NCBI RefSeq assembly: GCF_041435215.1 | Contig: NZ_CP108394.1 | Coordinates: 1,178,001 to 1,242,000, forward strand | DNA length: 64,000 nt | Direction: 5' to 3' | Source of the DNA: Streptomyces sp. NBC_01314 | GTDB taxonomy: Bacteria > Actinomycetota > Actinomycetes > Streptomycetales > Streptomycetaceae | In this document: piece after piece, positions 19,107 through 28,321 of the stretch | How positions within the stretch are numbered: position 1 is the stretch's first letter | Layout of the letters: every line of letters starts with the position of its first letter | Translations under genes and position numbers: made by a program | Notes under the pieces: model-generated | What the model was told of the DNA's origin: nothing | The model's input: the letters and a program-made list of their open reading frames with translations, nothing else | Databases searched by the model: none

Positions 19107-22100
19107 CCCGTCTCCAGGTCGGTGCCGTTCCAGACGAAACGGGCGCTGGTGACCGCGTCGTCGTGCCCGTCGGTGAGGAGTTGGTGGACGGCGATGCCGG
19201 GCAGCTCGCCGTAGGTGCACCATTCGTGGTCGGAGGTGACCATGAGGTCCAGGTCGAGCGCGGTGAGCAGGGCGAAGACCTGTCCGCGGTTGACGGTGTC
19301 GACACCGACGAAGACCTCGTCCAGCAGGATCGGCCGGGGTGCCAGCGGCACCGCCTCGTAGTGGGCGGCGACGGCGGCGAACAGCGGCAGGTGCAGGGCG
19401 ATGGCCTTCTCGCCGCCGGAGAGCGCGCCGTGCAGCTTCTTCGTCAGCGGCTGCCAGCCCGTGCCGTTGGCCCGGTCGAGACGGACGGTGAAGCGGTGCC
19501 AGGCGGTGTAGTCGAGCACCTCGCCGAGCTGTTCCTCCCAGCTGGCGGCCGTGTCACTGCCCTTGGCCTCCCCGATACGGGCGCGGAAGAAGGTGTGCAG
19601 GGCCTCCCGGTCGGTCTCGGTGACCCGACCGGGGTCCTTCAGCAGCAGCTGCCGGGCGGTGCGGGTGCTGTCCGGAAGATCCGGACGGACGTCCCAGACG
19701 AGTTGGACGGCGACTTTGGAGGCGGTCCGGACCCGCTCCAGGTGCCCGTTCATGCGGTCGACGAGTTCTCCGGCCTGACGGATGCGGACCGCGAGGTGGC
19801 GGCGGATGTCGCCGGTGAGGATCTGGTCGAAGAGGCGCCGCTCGCCGGTGGTGATGTCGTCGCGGCTGCGGTCGCGTTCCTGGGTGAGCGTGGTGCGCAG
19901 GCCCGTCGCCCCCACGCGTACGCCGTCCAGGGTGGCGGTGAACAGCTGGACGTCGTCGTCGGGTTCCAGGTCCAGGTCGGCACGGGCGCCGAGGCGTCGG
20001 CGGGCCTCGTGGACCGCTTCCGAGAGACGGGTCGCCGCGTCGCCCAGGTTGCGTGGGGCGTGCGGGATTCCGGGCCAGTTCGCCGCGACGGCGCGGGCGG
20101 CCTCCAGGGTGGCCCTGGTGCCGTCCCCGGCGTCGGGTCCCGGTGCGATGCCGGCGTCCTCGGCCAGCCCGACCAGACACAGGTGCCGGAACCGGTGCGC
20201 CGCGCGGTCCCGGACCAGGACGGCCTGCTCCCGTCGTTCGGTGTCCTGTCCGCTGGTGGCCCGCAGTCCGCCGATCCGCCCTTCCAGGCGGAGCAGGAGA
20301 TCGGCCGCCCGAGCCGCCGCCTCCCTGCAGCGGCGCAGTTCCTCGCGCGCCTCGGCCATGCGCGCGACGATCTGCCGGTAGTCCTCGCCGACGGTGGCCT
20401 CCACCGCCGCCAGGCGCGCCCGCAGACCCGCCGCCTCGGCCTCGGCGGCAGCGGCTTCCTCGGCCCGTTCCTCGGCCGCCCGGCGCGAACGGTCCGCCGA
20501 CGCGGCCGTCCGGTGGCTTCGGTCGGCCGCGGCGGTCGCGGTGAGACGGGCGTCCACCCAGCTGTCGGCGGTGTCCCGGAACCTGTCGATGTCGGCGGAG
20601 AGTGCGCGCAACCGGCCGCGGTCGGTGGGGAGTTGGTGTTCCGCGGCTTGGCGGCTGAGCGTGCGCAGAGCGCCCGCCACCGCGCCCTCGCACCGCGCCA
20701 GACGCCCGGCGGCGTCGCGTACGGCGTCGTCCCGGGCGGCCACTTTCTCCTCGGCCCGGTCCCGGTCCCGCCCCCGTGCGTCGAGTTCCCGGTGGTCGGG
20801 GCGGGCGGCGCGGTCGGCGTCCAGCCGGGCGCGGCGGGCGGCGAGGCCGCGCGACCGGTCGTCGAGCGCGGCGAGGGAGGCGTTCGTCCCGCCGATACGG
20901 TCGGTCAGTTCACCGATCCTGCGCTGCCGGGCCCGCTGCCGGGCGAGGGCGCCGATGTGGGCCGGTTCCGGCTTGCTCCAGGAGCCGGTGGCGAGGGCCA
21001 GACGCCAGGCACCGTCGGCCGACACGGCCGCGGAGTGGCCGTCGGGCAGACCCGGGCCGTACGCGACACCGGCGAGGAGGCGGGTCACGGTGTCGACCGG
21101 GACAGGGATGCCCTCCTCGGGTCTCAGCACCTCCAGCAGGCTGGGCCCCGGCACGGTCACGGCCAGGGCGGCCTCGGCGCGGGTGTCGTGACCCGGCAGT
21201 CGGATCCCGTCGTAGGGGCTGACCCAGGCGTCCAGAAGGCCCGACGCCTCCAGGGCGGCCTCCACCCCGGCCTGGACGGGCAGCGGGACGCCTTCACGGA
21301 AGGCGATCAGCCGCCACAGGGGTGCTCCCGCCGTCGCCGTGCGGACGGTGGTGCGGGTGGACGGGGGCGGAGGCGGCAGGTCGGTTTCGCCGCTGAGGCG
21401 TCGTATCTCCTCCGCGAGTCGGCCACGTTCCTCCCGCAGGCCCTGGCGTGCGGCTCGGGCGGTGGCCTCCGCGGTGGCGATCTCCTGCTCCAGCGGGCGT
21501 GCGGCGGCTTCGGCCAGGGCCGTCACCTCGGCCTCGGTCGCCGCTGCGGCCGCCAGTTCCCCGGGGTCGGCGATGCGCAGTTCCGTGCAGCCCCCGGCCC
21601 AGGCGAGCAGCCGTTCCGCCTGTGCGGCGAGGGCGTCGTCCCGGGCCGCGGAGGCTTCGTCCCGCCGGGCGATCGTCTCCGCGAACCGGGCACGGGCCTC
21701 GTCCAACAGGTCCTCGGCGGCGCCCCGGTCGCGTACCGCGTGATCGTGGTCGTCGATCGCCTCGGTGACGAGGGCGACCTGCTGCCGTCGGGCGGTGACC
21801 GCGCCCCGCAGCAGCCGACGCGCCTGCCGGGCCCCGTTCTCGCCCGCCGGAGAGGTGGCGTCGAAGTCCTCGGGCCGGCCGTCGCCCACCGCACGCCGTG
21901 TGCCGTCGGGAAGGGGCACCGCGGGGTCCGTGCGCAGGATCGCGTGCGCCTCGTGGTGGAGGGACTCCAGGCCCGCCGAACGGGCCGCCAGGCGTGCTTC
22001 CTCGGCGGCTTCGCGCGCGTGCTCGTCGAGGGTGCGGGCCCGGCCCGCCGCCGCGTCGGCGTGCCTGCGGTCCTCCTCCGCCCCGGCCCGGGCGGTCCGG

Positions 22101-23284
22101 GCGAGGGCGCGCTGCCGTCCGGCGGTGGCCGCCCCTTCTTCGCTGCGGCGGCGGAGCCGGTCCAGTTCCTCGCCCTGCTTGTACGCGTCGCTCTCCCGCA
22201 GGCCCTCGACGGTCTCCTCCAGGGCGTGTACGCGCAGTTCCTGTTCCGCGCGCAGGGTCCGGGCCGACTCGCGTTGCGTCAGCGCCTGTTCGAGCTGCTC
22301 GGCGCTCTGCCGGGCGACGCGGGTGAGGTCGTCCATCTCCGTGGTCGCCGAGATCAGCGCGGCCGAACCGGCGCGCAGAACCCGTCGCGCGTAGCCGCGT
22401 TGCTGGGATGCGACCGTCTCGGCCGCCGCCACCTCGTCGTCGAGCCGCTTGAGGTGTTCCCGCTGGCGGTCCAGCCGCTCGAAGCCCTCGGCGAGTTCGG
22501 CGATCTCGCCCTCGCCCAGGGGCGGGAGGGCCCGGGACAGCAAGGTGGAGAGCAGGGACGGGTCGAGCCGTTCGGACAGTTTGGGCTGGCGCAGCTGGAG
22601 CAGGGCGGACAGCAGCGACTCGTATCGCTGCTCCCCCATGCCGGCGAAGAGTTCACGTCGTACGGCCGTGCGGTGGTCGGTGGCCGAGGCGTGTACGTCG
22701 CCGCGGTCGCGCAGGGCTTCGGAGAGGGCGGCCCGGGTCAGTGGCTGTCCCGCCTCGTTGACCAGGAGCACACCGTCGGGGTGGGCGATCCTGGCGCCGG
22801 TGGTGAAGTAGTCGGCGTGCACCCCGGTGGTGTGCACGCTCGCCTGCAGGCGAGCCCCGCAGCCGAACCAGCGCTCGGTGCCGTCGTCGGCGACACGGCG
22901 GAACTCCATCCACACGTACCCGACGCGGGTCTTCCCGGAGGCCCCTTCGCCCAGCAGGTTCCAGTGCATGGTGCGCTCCGAACCGCCGAACGTGGAGAGG
23001 CGATTGGGGCGGAGGCTGGCGTCGAAGAGGAAGGGCAGCAGCAGTTCCAGGGCCTTGGACTTGCCCGAGCCGTTCTGGCCGCGCAGCAGCAGGCGGCCCT
23101 GGTGGAAGGTGAAGGTCTCGTCGTAGTAGCGCCAGACGTTGAGGATGCCCGCGCGGTGCGGCTGCCAGCGGCTGCCGGGTGTGTCCGCCGCCCGCGCCGG
23201 TGTCCCGGCCGGTTCGGTGGACTCCGGCCGCGGGGGAAGGGGAAACTCAGGCCGCCGAGGGAAGGGAAGCTCTGTCACGCTCAC
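19103..23284 (-). CDS. jetC: Wadjet JetC-like SMC/MukB-type ATPase (TIGR02680 family)
   Basis: The 1393-residue protein has a split ABC ATPase head: Walker A GQNGSGKS (69-76) at the N-terminus, and near the C-terminus LSGGEKAIAL (signature) and PILLDEVFVGVD (Walker B). Between them lie two very long Glu/Arg/Ala-rich coiled-coil arms around a central domain (about residues 580-760). This is the SMC layout; length fits TIGR02680. It should form the loop-extruding motor with JetA and JetB. It starts with GTG overlapping the jetB TGA (GTGA). A Pro-rich ~45-residue N-terminal tail precedes the head. Confidence 0.92.
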   Translation of the reverse strand: MSVTELPFPRRPEFPLPPRPESTEPAGTPARAADTPGSRWQPHRAGILNVWRYYDETFTFHQGRLLLRGQNGSGKSKALELLLPFLFDASLRPNRLSTFGGSERTMHWNLLGEGASGKTRVGYVWMEFRRVADDGTERWFGCGARLQASVHTTGVHADYFTTGARIAHPDGVLLVNEAGQPLTRAALSEALRDRGDVHASATDHRTAVRRELFAGMGEQRYESLLSALLQLRQPKLSERLDPSLLSTLLSRALPPLGEGEIAELAEGFERLDRQREHLKRLDDEVAAAETVASQQRGYARRVLRAGSAALISATTEMDDLTRVARQSAEQLEQALTQRESARTLRAEQELRVHALEETVEGLRESDAYKQGEELDRLRRRSEEGAATAGRQRALARTARAGAEEDRRHADAAAGRARTLDEHAREAAEEARLAARSAGLESLHHEAHAILRTDPAVPLPDGTRRAVGDGRPEDFDATSPAGENGARQARRLLRGAVTARRQQVALVTEAIDDHDHAVRDRGAAEDLLDEARARFAETIARRDEASAARDDALAAQAERLLAWAGGCTELRIADPGELAAAAATEAEVTALAEAAARPLEQEIATAEATARAARQGLREERGRLAEEIRRLSGETDLPPPPPSTRTTVRTATAGAPLWRLIAFREGVPLPVQAGVEAALEASGLLDAWVSPYDGIRLPGHDTRAEAALAVTVPGPSLLEVLRPEEGIPVPVDTVTRLLAGVAYGPGLPDGHSAAVSADGAWRLALATGSWSKPEPAHIGALARQRARQRRIGELTDRIGGTNASLAALDDRSRGLAARRARLDADRAARPDHRELDARGRDRDRAEEKVAARDDAVRDAAGRLARCEGAVAGALRTLSRQAAEHQLPTDRGRLRALSADIDRFRDTADSWVDARLTATAAADRSHRTAASADRSRRAAEERAEEAAAAEAEAAGLRARLAAVEATVGEDYRQIVARMAEAREELRRCREAAARAADLLLRLEGRIGGLRATSGQDTERREQAVLVRDRAAHRFRHLCLVGLAEDAGIAPGPDAGDGTRATLEAARAVAANWPGIPHAPRNLGDAATRLSEAVHEARRRLGARADLDLEPDDDVQLFTATLDGVRVGATGLRTTLTQERDRSRDDITTGERRLFDQILTGDIRRHLAVRIRQAGELVDRMNGHLERVRTASKVAVQLVWDVRPDLPDSTRTARQLLLKDPGRVTETDREALHTFFRARIGEAKGSDTAASWEEQLGEVLDYTAWHRFTVRLDRANGTGWQPLTKKLHGALSGGEKAIALHLPLFAAVAAHYEAVPLAPRPILLDEVFVGVDTVNRGQVFALLTALDLDLMVTSDHEWCTYGELPGIAVHQLLTDGHDDAVTSARFVWNGTDLETG

Positions 23285-24561
23285 TGCTTGTCTCTCTCTG
23301 CTTCCGGTTCCGAACTCGTCGTCCCCGTCAGGCGGTAGCGGTACGCGGCCGGGCGCGCCACGACACGGCCCCCGGTCCGGTGGGCGAGGCCTACGTCACG
23401 CAGGACGCGTACGGCGTCGTCGGTCAGCCGGGCCGCGCCGTCCTCGGACTGATAGGCCTTGGCCCAGCGCGGGAAGCGGCGCAGCAGATCCGTGCCGGCC
23501 TCGGCGAGCTGCTCGGGGAGCATCCCGGCGGGCGCGGCGCACAGTGGTTCGAGAAGGAGCAGTGCGGCGACCCGCGCGGTGGACGTGTCGTCGGGGAAAC
23601 GGGCGTCGGTGGCCAGCGCGTCCGGGTCGACGAGCAGGAAGCCCTCGGCGCGTTCCTCCAGGAGGAACCCGGCCTGCTCGACCGAGCGGCGCAGGATCTG
23701 GCGTCCGGTCAGGGAGGTGACGTACGCCAGCTCGTCGTCGGCGAGGTCCGACCGGTACAGGACGGGGTCGTCGAAGAGGCGGCGCAACACCGAGTGACGC
23801 AACCTCAGATTGCGCTGGGCGTCCGTGGCGGCCGTCTCGCCGTGCTCCTCCTCGTCCGCCGTCCCGGCGGCGGCGACCGTGCCGCCGTAGCGTCGCTCGC
23901 GCACCAGACCCATGAGGAGTTCCCCGAACCGCGCGGGCACCTCGTCCGGGGGCACGGCGAGGCGGGAGGCGCCGACGGGTGCCGCGGGCAGCCGCATCAG
24001 CAGCGTGGTGTCCACGCGGTAGAGGACCTTCGCCTCCGCGGACGCGACGTACGCCTCGGTCGCCCCGTCCACGGCGCGCAGCACGTCGTACGACTCCAGC
24101 AGCCTCAGCACGTCGACGAACGCCATCCTCTCGGCGCGGTGGACCGGGTCGAACGCGGGCAGCGCCCGGTCGGCGACCGTGGCCCGGACGACCCGGTCGG
24201 CGAGCATGCCGATGGTCGTCATCGGCATCGACAGCAGTTCGGCCGCGGTCACGCACAGCAGCACATAACGCCGGCGGTCGAACGGGGCCCGGCCCGAACG
24301 CGCTCTGCGGGCCGGGCGGGAGTCGTCCGGGTCGGCGCGGACCTTGGCGAGGCGGGCGTAGCCCCGGCGGGGCTCCACCACCAGGCTCCAGCCGCAGGTG
24401 TAGTCGAACCACTGGGCCAGCGGCTCACGACGCCGACGTACCAGCTCGAAGCCGGCCGGGTCGGAGGCCTCGGTGAGCAGGGGGCGGGCCAGCAGGAGGC
24501 GCACGGCGCGGGTGACCTCCTCTCTTTCCGCGGCGGCCAGTTGGTTGGCGAGGGTGCTCAT
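23281..24561 (-). CDS. jetB: Wadjet JetB-like subunit (TIGR02678/DUF2398 family)
   Basis: The 426-residue protein begins MSTLANQLAAAEREEVTRAV and contains the cWFDYTCGWSLVVEPRRGYARL-type core of this family (about residues 50-75). It lies between the kleisin-like and SMC-like genes. In Wadjet complexes JetB is the KITE-type winged-helix partner. The assignment rests on order, length and the recognised N-terminal pattern. Both ends overlap neighbours by 4 bp. Confidence 0.87.
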   Translation of the reverse strand: MSTLANQLAAAEREEVTRAVRLLLARPLLTEASDPAGFELVRRRREPLAQWFDYTCGWSLVVEPRRGYARLAKVRADPDDSRPARRARSGRAPFDRRRYVLLCVTAAELLSMPMTTIGMLADRVVRATVADRALPAFDPVHRAERMAFVDVLRLLESYDVLRAVDGATEAYVASAEAKVLYRVDTTLLMRLPAAPVGASRLAVPPDEVPARFGELLMGLVRERRYGGTVAAAGTADEEEHGETAATDAQRNLRLRHSVLRRLFDDPVLYRSDLADDELAYVTSLTGRQILRRSVEQAGFLLEERAEGFLLVDPDALATDARFPDDTSTARVAALLLLEPLCAAPAGMLPEQLAEAGTDLLRRFPRWAKAYQSEDGAARLTDDAVRVLRDVGLAHRTGGRVVARPAAYRYRLTGTTSSEPEAERDKQ

Positions 24562-26144
24562 CCCGTCGCCTCCCGCCGTGCGGCGCCGAGGGCCGGGAAG
24601 GCGGTGGCTCCTCCCGCTTCCGTGATGTGGACGACGTAGTCCGGTCCGGCCAGCGAACCCTTCGCCGTGCGCAGCAGGGCGGTCCGGCCGTCGGGATGCG
24701 CGGCCAGTGCGATCTCCACCCGGCCGTCCCCGGTGGTGGCGCGCCGCAGCCCGCCCGCGTCCGGCCGGGCGGACAGGGCACGGCCCAGCAGGTCCAGAAG
24801 CCGGTCGAAGACAGCGGGGTCCAGTTCACCGAAGGAGGACAGTCGCACGGGTCCGTCCGTCTCCAACGCCCGCCAGGCACGCGCGAGTTCCGCTCGCTCC
24901 GCGCGAGCCCGCTCGGCGCGCTCCGCCCTCACCGCCGCCACGTCCCGCACCCTGGCCGTGCGAGTGAAGCGCTCCGTCCGTCCGCTGGTCCGCAGCAGCG
25001 CCGACACCTCCACGGGCGGGGCCTCGGCCCAGGACCGGGACGACGGGATCAGCTCCGGGTCGGGGTGCGCGAGGTGGGCGTGGCGCGCCGGGCCGAGCCC
25101 GAAGGCCGCCGACCACAGCCGGTGCAGGTCCTCCTCCGCCGGGGCCGCGGCGAACCAGCGCGCCAGCTCCCGGAAGTCCTGCACGGCGCTGGAGGAGCGG
25201 CGCCGTGACTCGTTGATCCGCTCCAGGACCTGCAGGAGGGAGACGATGGCCCGCCGGGCGATGTCGTGCAGCTGCTCGATCCGGGGCCGCGCCCCGTCGT
25301 CCGGCAGGAACCACGCCCGCAGCCCCACCCAGCGCGCCCGCCGGCTCTCCAGCCAGCCGGCCGCCGGGTCCTCCCCGGCCACCGGCGGCAACTCGGCCCC
25401 GCGCAGCGCCCGCTCGCGCAGCACCGCGATCCCCCGCTCCTCCACGCGGGCCACGGCGGCGGCGACCGTCTGCCCGCGCCGGTCCAGGTTGACCAGGAAC
25501 TCCTGCAGATACGCGACCGTGGCGGCCTTGACCTCGCGGAACACCTCAAGGTCCGCGCTCTCGGCGCGCAGCAGCCGCTGGAGTTCGCCGTTGAACGCCT
25601 TGGTGTTCTCCACCAGGGCCTCCAGATGCCCCTCCAGCTCGCGCAGGGTGCTGAAGATCCGGCGATCGGCCGAGGCGGGTTCGCCGGACAGCAGGGACAG
25701 TTCGTCCAGCCGGTCTGCGATCGCCTCCAGCACGGCCGTCTGCAGCGCCCCCGTGGAGGCGAGGACCTCCAGCGCGTGCCGTACTCCGGCGAGGGCGGCC
25801 TCGCCCCGGCGGGTCAGCGAGTACTGCAGGTTGCGGCGCTCGTACTCCTCGGCCGTGCGGTAGTTCTCCGCGTGGTTGTGCACCACGTCCAGGAGCTCCC
25901 ACTGCACGAGTCTCCGTAGTGCCTCGTGCAGTTCGTCGTCCTCGACCGGCGCCGCCCAGCCCACCCCGCGCAGCCACTCGCGGACCGCGTCGAGTCCGAG
26001 TGCCGTCTCCAGGTGCTCGCCGGCCGCACCGAAGGCGTCCAGCACCGCCCCGTACAGATCGGACCGCTCCACCGTCGTGAACCGGAACATCTCGGGTGGA
26101 ACCCTACGCACGCCCGTCGCCCTCCCCCACCGCCTCGTCGGCAT
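24558..26144 (-). CDS. jetA: Wadjet JetA-like kleisin subunit (TIGR02677/DUF2397 family)
   Basis: The 528-residue protein has the family opening FRFTTVERSDLYGAVLDAF, a winged-helix region (RRNLQYSLTRRGEAAL) and long helices through the middle. It should act as the kleisin bridging the JetC heads. The ATG at 26144 is preferred, with GGAG 6 bases upstream; a GTG at 26171 and an ATG just before FRFTTVE lack good sites. First gene of a four-gene operon with ATGA/GTGA junctions throughout, implying one transcript and coupled translation. Confidence 0.87.
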   Translation of the reverse strand: MPTRRWGRATGVRRVPPEMFRFTTVERSDLYGAVLDAFGAAGEHLETALGLDAVREWLRGVGWAAPVEDDELHEALRRLVQWELLDVVHNHAENYRTAEEYERRNLQYSLTRRGEAALAGVRHALEVLASTGALQTAVLEAIADRLDELSLLSGEPASADRRIFSTLRELEGHLEALVENTKAFNGELQRLLRAESADLEVFREVKAATVAYLQEFLVNLDRRGQTVAAAVARVEERGIAVLRERALRGAELPPVAGEDPAAGWLESRRARWVGLRAWFLPDDGARPRIEQLHDIARRAIVSLLQVLERINESRRRSSSAVQDFRELARWFAAAPAEEDLHRLWSAAFGLGPARHAHLAHPDPELIPSSRSWAEAPPVEVSALLRTSGRTERFTRTARVRDVAAVRAERAERARAERAELARAWRALETDGPVRLSSFGELDPAVFDRLLDLLGRALSARPDAGGLRRATTGDGRVEIALAAHPDGRTALLRTAKGSLAGPDYVVHITEAGGATAFPALGAARREATG

Positions 26145-26204
26145 CCGGATCTCCACCGTAGAGGGCGGCACCGATATTCAGTAATGCGTCCCGGAACAGC
26201 GGAT

Positions 26205-26480
26205 TCATCCGGCCGGAATCGGGCGGTCTCCTCGCGTTCGGGCCGGACCGGAAGGAGGGGAGGCGGGGCCCGGAGGCCGTCTCGCAGGCGCGCGGGCCGA
26301 CAGTGCTTCGAGCAGGAGGTCGACGCCTCCTCGAAGGAGCTCTTACCCACGGTGCGCGGGTCCTGGCGCACCGCGGTCAGGGCGGGGTCGGGGTACGACG
26401 CCGGGTCCAGCCCTCGGTAGACGTCCTGCCACGCCTGGTCGTCGGCCTCGCGCTGCCGGGCAGCGCCTGCGCGAACCATC
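26205..26480 (-). pseudogene. C-terminal remnant of a TetR-family regulator, frameshifted
   Basis: On the minus strand a coding-like stretch reads DDQAWQDVYRGLDPASYP and then, after a frame change near 26335, GGVDLLLEALSARAP before a stop at 26205-26207. A Leu/Asp-rich 'LDPxxYP...VDLLLEAL' ending is typical of TetR effector domains. The DNA-binding half is absent. It abuts the C-terminal piece of an amidohydrolase on the other strand. Confidence 0.5.
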
Positions 26481-26638
26481 TCGACGCGCTCACGAGCGGC
26501 ATCACCGTCGGCAGGGCGGCCGATCTGGTCGTCCTCGACCGCGACCCGTTCAGCGGCCCGCCCGGGGACATCGCGGCCACCCGGGTCCTGGAGACCTTTG
26601 TGGACGGGGTGCGCGTGCACGCGGCTCCCGACGCGTGA
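26441..26638 (+). pseudogene. C-terminal remnant of a YtcJ-like amidohydrolase
   Basis: The plus-strand frame ending at 26638 reads SGITVGRAADLVVLDRDPFS and later VLETFVDGVRVHA. This is the standard C-terminal end of amidohydrolases of the YtcJ type (the second part of the composite beta-domain). The metal-binding barrel is missing, so this is a non-functional fragment. It meets the TetR remnant head to head at about 26450. Confidence 0.6.
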
Positions 26639-26691
26639 TGCCGACGTCTCCCGGCGTTGTGACGCCCGCATAACGGATGCATGCCGAACTC

Positions 26692-26731
26692 TTGACGACA
26701 GTCGTGTGACTGCGTAGACATGACTACGCAG
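26692..26731 (+). promoter_or_regulatory. Promoter and operator candidate of the LacI-type gene
   Basis: TTGACG (26692-26697), 17 bases, then TAGACA (26715-26720) form a good -35/-10 pair for the LacI-type gene. An inverted repeat with 8-bp arms, CTGCGTAG and CTACGCAG (26710-26717, 26724-26731), covers the -10 element. That position fits autorepression. The centre differs from the CG-centred operators of most LacI proteins. Confidence 0.55.
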
Positions 26732-26802
26732 ACATGACAGCGCAGTCAGAGAGGTGATGTCTGACATCATTGGACTGTTCGTGACGGTCACCGGGAGGCA
26801 TC

Positions 26803-27945
26803 ATGACGCGAGGTACGGGGCGGGGCGCAGGCCCCGCGGCACCGAGCAGTACGGATGTGGCGCGGCTGGCCGGGGTCTCGCAGAAGACCGTGTCGAGGGT
26901 CTTCAACGACGAGCCGTACGTCTCCGCGGACGTGCGCAGACGTGTCACGGAGGCCGCCGAGCAGCTCGGTTACCGGCGTAACAACGCCGCCCGGGCACTG
27001 GCCTCGGGGCGGACCCGCTCCATCGGGGTGGTGACGCTGGGGACGGCTCTGTACGGTCCCGCCTCGCTGCTCATGGGCGTCGAGCGGGTCGTCCGGGACA
27101 CCGGCTACGCGCTCCGCGTGGTCAACACCATGGAGGGCGACCCCGCGGGTATCGCGGGGGCCGTGGACTCGCTTCTCGACCAGGGCGTGGACGGCATCGT
27201 CATCTCCGAGCCGATAGACGAGGCGGCAGAGAACGGCGGCATGGCTCCGCGTGTCGCCGTGCCGGTGCTGGTCATCGGCGCACCGCCGTTCGTCACCGCG
27301 CCCGCGGTGCTGAACGTGGGTGACGGCGCCGACCTGATGGCGCGTACCGCCACCGAACACCTGCTGGGGCTGGGCCACACGACGGTCCATCACCTGGCGG
27401 GCCCGCAGCGCTGGTACGCCGCCCGGGACCGTCTGGAGGGATGGCGGTCCACGCTGACGGCACGGGGGAAAGACCTGCCCGAGGTCGTCCGGGGCGACTG
27501 GTCGGCCGCGTCGGGATACGCGGCCGGACGCGAACTGGCCGAGAACCGTGACGTCACGGCGGTCTTCGCCGCCAACGACGACATGGCGATCGGTCTGATC
27601 CGCGCGCTGGCGGAGGCCGGGCGCCGGGTGCCGCAGGACGTCAGCGTCGTCGGCTTCGACGACATCCCGGTCGCCGCCTATGTGACTCCTCCCCTGACCA
27701 CGGTGCGGCAGCCGTTCGACGCCGTGGCGCAGGAGGGGCTCAAGCGTCTCGTGCACGCCATCGAGAACCCCGACGCGGACCCCTTGCCGCCGAGCGACCC
27801 ACCGGTCGACCTCGTCGTCCGCGCCTCGACCGCGCCACCGCCGAGCCGGACGACCCCGGCCCGCGGACGGCGTACCGCCTCCCGCGTCCGCGTGGGCACG
27901 CCCGCCCCGCCGCAGCCCGACGGAGGCGCCGCCTTACAGCACTGA
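26803..27945 (+). CDS. LacI-family transcriptional regulator
   Basis: The 380-residue protein has an N-terminal LacI helix-turn-helix (TDVARLAGVSQKTVSRVFND, about residues 17-36) and a hinge helix (ARALASG). A periplasmic-binding-protein-like effector domain follows, with VGFDDIPVAAYVTPPLTTVRQP near the C-terminus. It probably represses the sugar importer/GH42 operon downstream. An extra ~45-residue Pro/Arg-rich tail follows the usual VVRASTAPP ending, making it longer than the ~340 typical. The ATG at 26803 has GGGAGG upstream. Confidence 0.92.
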   Translation: MTRGTGRGAGPAAPSSTDVARLAGVSQKTVSRVFNDEPYVSADVRRRVTEAAEQLGYRRNNAARALASGRTRSIGVVTLGTALYGPASLLMGVERVVRDTGYALRVVNTMEGDPAGIAGAVDSLLDQGVDGIVISEPIDEAAENGGMAPRVAVPVLVIGAPPFVTAPAVLNVGDGADLMARTATEHLLGLGHTTVHHLAGPQRWYAARDRLEGWRSTLTARGKDLPEVVRGDWSAASGYAAGRELAENRDVTAVFAANDDMAIGLIRALAEAGRRVPQDVSVVGFDDIPVAAYVTPPLTTVRQPFDAVAQEGLKRLVHAIENPDADPLPPSDPPVDLVVRASTAPPPSRTTPARGRRTASRVRVGTPAPPQPDGGAALQH

Positions 27946-28321
27946 CCGCCAGCCGCCAGCCGCCAGCCCGGACCGCACCACGCACGGCCGGCGCGTGACC
28001 CCTGAACGAGCCGCTGTACCGTCACGCCCCCGCCACTCCGGCGCGCCCCTCACACGGTCGACGTAGGGCCGCCCCCCGAATCCAGCAGCGTGCACGAGTC
28101 GCCTCTCCACGTCTGCCCGGACACCTCGCCCTGTTCGTTCCGGCCGCGATCCGACGCCGTACCAGCAGCACCCGGTACACGGTCGGCCGCGTCCACGCGG
28201 ACGCGATCCCGACCACGCGGGCCTTCGAGCCCGGTCCTCGCGTCCACCCCGAAGCAACCCACACACCTCCGCACGCCTTCATCAGGCGTGCCGCCATCTT
28301 CGCCATCGGCTGGAGTTCACC
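27946..28321 (+). promoter_or_regulatory. Upstream region of the sugar importer operon with two palindromes
   Basis: This 376-bp gap has no convincing gene. It holds three tandem CCGCCAG heptamers (27946-27966) just after the LacI stop. A palindrome with 7-bp arms CGCGTCC/GGACGCG lies at 28188-28205, and an inverted repeat GCACGCC/GGCGTGC at 28271-28291, about 30 bases before the lipoprotein start. Either palindrome could be an operator for the upstream LacI protein; I cannot tell which. Confidence 0.35.

Noticed and set aside
19097..23338. 1413-codon plus-strand frame opposite jetC
   Set aside because: It mirrors jetC, is Gly/Arg/Val-rich without domains, and would overlap the intact SMC gene completely.
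24667..25863. Long plus-strand open frame opposite jetA
   Set aside because: It is one of many long frames opposite GC-rich genes. It has no ribosome binding site, a Ser/Arg-rich low-complexity product and poor codon use.
28050..28274. Short minus-strand gene ending SCTLLDSGGGPTSTV*
   Set aside because: Codon use is partly coding-like but there is no start signal or known family, and it lies in a regulatory region.
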